A stretch of DNA of 9,493 nt from Dehalococcoidia bacterium (GTDB lineage: Bacteria; Chloroflexota; Dehalococcoidia; Dehalococcoidales; Fen-1064). Positions 7,016 to 9,493 of the stretch are shown here, in pieces. Position 1 is the stretch's first letter. The number at the start of each line of letters is the position of its first letter. Under the pieces are notes generated by a model, which was not told the origin of the DNA, searched no databases, and was given only the letters and a program-made list of their open reading frames with translations. The stretch is from contig PMBW01000082.1 in NCBI GenBank assembly GCA_003153075.1, positions 1,596 through 11,088 of the forward strand, read 5' to 3'. Both the position numbers and the translations under genes were made by a program.

Positions 7016-7554
7016 TTATCCTCTCGAAATAATTAGTTTAATTGTAGGTGTCCAGTTTTTCTCTTGCTTATAAATTTCTAGGATTTTTGTTTTAAAATCA
7101 CTAGCTTTTAGTTGAATCATGGTTTCCTCCCTAAAACAGGAATTAATATGAAGTGTAATTTCCTCCACTATCTGCATATCAAATATGTCAAGTATAAATT
7201 GCTGCACTCTGTTCATTCGTAATTCTAGGCTTTCTCCTCTGTCGACCCTTTTATTTTTGACAAAAATTATAATTCCATCCCCTTTTAATAATTCTTCAGC
7301 TACAACTGTCATCGGATTATCTAATAATTCGAATGGTAAGATATTATTTTTATCTTTAAATTCCTTTCTAAAATCAGGACGAACATTATATCCAAGTAAT
7401 AACCCAATTCGATTATTGGCGGCTATTTTTATAATTTGGAAAAAAGCATCTGTCTGATTACTATCAGCAATATTGATTTCTACAGATAACTTAATGCTGC
7501 CCCAAGCTCGTATACTCTTACAAAATTTATAAAGCCGTCATAATGATCATTCAT
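7016..7554 (-). pseudogene. Unrecognised gene split by a probable frameshift
   Basis: Two - strand frames appear to form one protein of about 179 codons. The upstream part starts at an ATG (7552-7554) and reads MNDHYDGFINFVRVYELGAA before a TAG at 7480-7482. The downstream frame is open from a stop at 7538-7540 to 7016 and reads protein-like from around 7490 (SVEINIADSNQTDAFFQIIK). It has no ATG, GTG or TTG until 7312, so on its own only a 98-residue ORF (7016-7312) could start. The ATG overlaps the stop of the upstream immunity-like gene by eight bases, which suggests an operon. The C-terminal part is rich in Ile, Glu, Lys and Leu, without signal peptide, membrane segment or recognised motif. 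The shift must lie between about 7538 and 7480. A genuine mutation, an assembly error or programmed frameshifting are all possible. No function is assigned. Confidence 0.45.
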
Positions 7555-7810
7555 TAGGCGGATTGTATATTCTCGATTCGGGGTAACAAGTGACCCAGCC
7601 AAAGAGAAATTTACATGCCTCATCTTCAGTTTTAAAAGTGTGTATATGACTTTTTTGTCCACGTTCGTAGTAATAAACAACCCACAGGTCATTCTCTTTG
7701 TCAAGTATTATTATGTCATTATAATTAGGGTTGTCTAATCCTACTAGAGAATAGTAAATTGGTTGTATTTTGTCTTGATCTAAGGCTTTTTTCAATTCTT
7801 CTTTGTTCAA
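7547..7810 (-). CDS. Small immunity-like protein (putative polymorphic-toxin immunity)
   Basis: This gene encodes an 87-residue cytoplasmic protein with a TTG start. It starts MNKEELKKALDQDKIQPIYY and has a central segment with W-VVYYYERGQKS followed by F-TEDEACKFL. That pattern of a small acidic protein with a YYxERGxK strand and an EAC helix recalls immunity proteins encoded next to polymorphic toxins. This is recollection of a pattern, not a database match, and no family number is claimed. The start is supported by context: the stop TGA (7807-7809) of an upstream open tail overlaps the TTG (7808-7810), as in coupled toxin-immunity pairs. A GGGG lies about eight bases upstream, a weak ribosome-binding site. 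The surrounding DNA is much more AT-rich than the hydrogenase and transporter genes, suggesting transfer. It could instead be an unrelated small protein. Confidence 0.55.
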   Translation of the reverse strand: MNKEELKKALDQDKIQPIYYSLVGLDNPNYNDIIILDKENDLWVVYYYERGQKSHIHTFKTEDEACKFLFGWVTCYPESRIYNPPNE

Positions 7811-7891
7811 TGTGTAAACCCCGCATCTAACAGAGCCTGAATACTATCGTAAGGTTTAATAAAACGATATTGATGCTTGAATATTTTGGTG
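7807..7891 (-). pseudogene. C-terminal remnant of a lost gene, possibly a toxin tail
   Basis: Directly after the stop of the solute-binding gene (7892-7894), a - strand frame encodes about 27 residues ending IKPYDSIQALLDAGFTH and a TGA that overlaps the TTG of the immunity-like gene. It has no ATG; upstream the frame runs only into the out-of-frame 3' end of the solute-binding gene, reaching a stop at 7912-7914. The amphipathic DSIQALLDAGF end looks like a real protein C-terminus. The stop/start overlap with a likely immunity gene suggests the tail of a toxin whose main body was deleted. It is short enough that chance remains a serious alternative. Confidence 0.35.
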
Positions 7892-9493
7892 TTAGCGCCC
7901 CATTTTTCTTTTCATTTCCCGGTCGATCCAGAAGCGGGCGGGATAGAAGAAGACCAGCGGCGGCCCACCTGAGGCTGCGGATACCGCAAATAACTGCCCG
8001 CTGTACCCTTTAAGCCACGGCTGATAGAGGGCGTACTGCAGCGGCTGCACCAGGGAAATGGCAAAATGCTGCCGCGCCACGTATTCGTTGGCTTCCCTGA
8101 TTATTTTCTTGATGTCCGCTACATTGGTTGCCGCCATTGCTTTGGGCAGGAAACCGTTAAAAACCGGGTCGTTCACCATCATGTAATTTGGGGCGGCTCC
8201 GGCACGGAACCGCTCAAGTTGCCTGATCGGCTCGGTTGCCAGCCCCAGTGACGCCGCAGAGCGTTGTACGAGCTGGTCCTGCTTGTGTCCGGTCATCACA
8301 AACGGCACAAATTCGGCGGTAGACAGTGGGCGGATCTCCATGTCAACTCCCACTGCTTTAAAATAGGATTGAACAATTTCGAGTAATTTAACATCGATCG
8401 TAGACTCGATGACGATATTGGTTTTAAAACCGTCCGGATAACCGGCTGCAGCCAGCAATTGCCGGGCCGCGGCGGGGTTATAGGCATACTCATCCTTCAG
8501 ATCCTGCGGCCACTCTTCATAGGGGAAACCCCAGCCGGTGATGTCCCTGGACGTCAACGCGCTGGGATAAGGCACGGCCGAGCCGCCGAAGTATATTCGG
8601 GCAATTGAAGGCAGGTCGATTGCCTTCTGCAGCGCCTGCCTGACTCTGATGTCATTGAATGGCGGGCGGTCATGCCGCGGGTCGATGGAAGGTGTATTAG
8701 GCGAAGGCATCATCACCTGCAGGATTTCCGGGTTTGTCCTGCGGATTTCATCGGCTAACGAAAATGAAACCTGGTCGATGGCGTCAATCTGACCGGTGCG
8801 CAGCGCTGCCAGTGCATCGGCCTCATCCGGTATCACCATGATCTTGAGGCTGTCCACATAAGGAAGTTGGTTCTGCGGAAAACGCTCGTCATGTCCCCAG
8901 TAATTGGGGTTTTTAATCATCTCCGCCGCGACGCCGGGTTTAAAATTATTCAGAATAAACGGTCCGGTGCCGATAGCATGATGCCAGTCGTTGACATCTC
9001 CCCACTGCTTGATTGCTTTCGGGTTTTCCAGGCATTGTGAGGAAATTGGCGCTTGCAGGGTTTCCATGATGAATTCCGGATTACGTGTTTTCCACTTAAA
9101 AATGACTGTATATCTATCCGTTGCCGTTACCGATATCAGGTCTTTATAAGCGCTGACCGAGGCATGATAGGGTGACGGCTTGCTGAAACCGCTGCCCAGA
9201 CCGAACAACCGGTGATAGTGAAAAGCGACGTCTTCCGCCGTCAGTTCGCGCCCGTTGGCCGGTGGTATATCCTGCCAGTGGATCCCCTTGCGCAGATGGA
9301 CGACGTAGGTGTTTGGGTCGGTAAAACCGAAGCTTTCTGCCAAATGGCCCTTCACAAATTCCGCGGGACGAAAATGGGTGCTGTAGCGGTAAACCGCCGG
9401 ATCCAGCGTCCAGTCATCGGCGTGCAATCTTTCCATCCATGCCGAGTTAATGTTGGGCAGCATTTCAAAATTATACGGATCGAAATTGGCAAT
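7892..9493 (-). CDS. ABC transporter solute-binding protein, family 5, paralogue (5' partial)
   Basis: The frame is open to the right window edge, so the signal peptide and start are missing; 533 residues are visible, starting IANFDPYNFEMLPNIN. Compared with the protein at 4483-6357 it lacks only the N-terminal region of roughly 90 residues that would hold the lipoprotein signal and linker. The two align without large gaps and share long identical stretches (DDWTLDPAV, GIHWQDIPPANGRE, DWHHAIGTGPFIL, and closely similar C-termini ending FYxxRFWID). By eye more than half the positions agree, so they are duplicated genes. The binding pocket may differ: residues in the segments after SVTATD and around NTPSIDPRHD vary. 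The substrate is unknown, with peptide or nickel as the usual family ligands. An internal ATG (9461-9463) is not the start, since homology continues upstream of it. No terminator is visible after the stop. Confidence 0.92.
   Translation of the reverse strand: MANFDPYNFEMLPNINSAWMERLHADDWTLDPAVYRYSTHFRPAEFVKGHLAESFGFTDPNTYVVHLRKGIHWQDIPPANGRELTAEDVAFHYHRLFGLGSGFSKPSPYHASVSAYKDLISVTATDRYTVIFKWKTRNPEFIMETLQAPISSQCLENPKAIKQWGDVNDWHHAIGTGPFILNNFKPGVAAEMIKNPNYWGHDERFPQNQLPYVDSLKIMVIPDEADALAALRTGQIDAIDQVSFSLADEIRRTNPEILQVMMPSPNTPSIDPRHDRPPFNDIRVRQALQKAIDLPSIARIYFGGSAVPYPSALTSRDITGWGFPYEEWPQDLKDEYAYNPAAARQLLAAAGYPDGFKTNIVIESTIDVKLLEIVQSYFKAVGVDMEIRPLSTAEFVPFVMTGHKQDQLVQRSAASLGLATEPIRQLERFRAGAAPNYMMVNDPVFNGFLPKAMAATNVADIKKIIREANEYVARQHFAISLVQPLQYALYQPWLKGYSGQLFAVSAASGGPPLVFFYPARFWIDREMKRKMGR

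Noticed and set aside
7185..7457. A 90-residue open frame on the + strand.
   Set aside because: It is antisense to the more protein-like - strand frame of the split gene and is Ser/Asn/Ile rich, as AT-rich shadow frames are.
7480..7704. The whole 74-residue - strand frame ending at the TAG 7480-7482, as a separate gene.
   Set aside because: Its first part lies within the immunity-like gene in another frame. Only the part after the ATG at 7552-7554 looks real, and this was treated as the N-terminus of the split gene.

Overview
The window reads as part of an anaerobic bacterial chromosome, most likely from the Chloroflexota, perhaps Dehalococcoidia-like. That placement is an inference: it rests on a cytoplasmic Hox-type [NiFe] hydrogenase next to solute-binding lipoproteins with a long Ser/Thr-rich linker, and no rRNA or other phylogenetic marker is present.

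Left part (1-4402, + strand): the distal end of a bidirectional NAD(P)-linked [NiFe] hydrogenase operon. Its genes are a 5'-truncated, NuoG-length diaphorase iron-sulfur subunit (hoxU position), hoxY (small subunit), hoxH (large Ni-binding subunit) and hoxW (maturation endopeptidase). They are tightly spaced, and hoxH and hoxW share one base. The NADH/flavin subunits (hoxE/hoxF) are expected just left of the window. Electrons would pass between H2 at HoxH, the proximal cluster in HoxY, the cluster chain of the HoxU/NuoG-like protein and NAD(P). HoxW would trim the HoxH C-terminus after nickel insertion. A strong GC hairpin at 4430-4456 sits between the convergent transcription units and can serve both strands.

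Middle (4483-6419, - strand): a monocistronic family-5 (peptide/nickel type) ABC solute-binding lipoprotein with its own consensus-like promoter. No permease or ATPase gene is next to it.

Intergenic and accessory stretch (6420-7891): first about 600 bp without a convincing gene but with several inverted and direct repeats. Then follows a clearly AT-rich block on the - strand, read in the order of transcription: a short open C-terminal tail that looks like the end of a lost protein (7807-7891), a TTG-started 87-residue protein resembling polymorphic-toxin immunity proteins (7547-7810), and an unrecognised gene of about 179 codons that appears to be split by a frameshift (7016-7554). This looks like the debris of a horizontally acquired toxin-immunity cassette.

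Right part (7892-9493, - strand): a second solute-binding protein, a close paralogue of the first, whose N-terminus lies beyond the window. The accessory block sits between the two paralogues.
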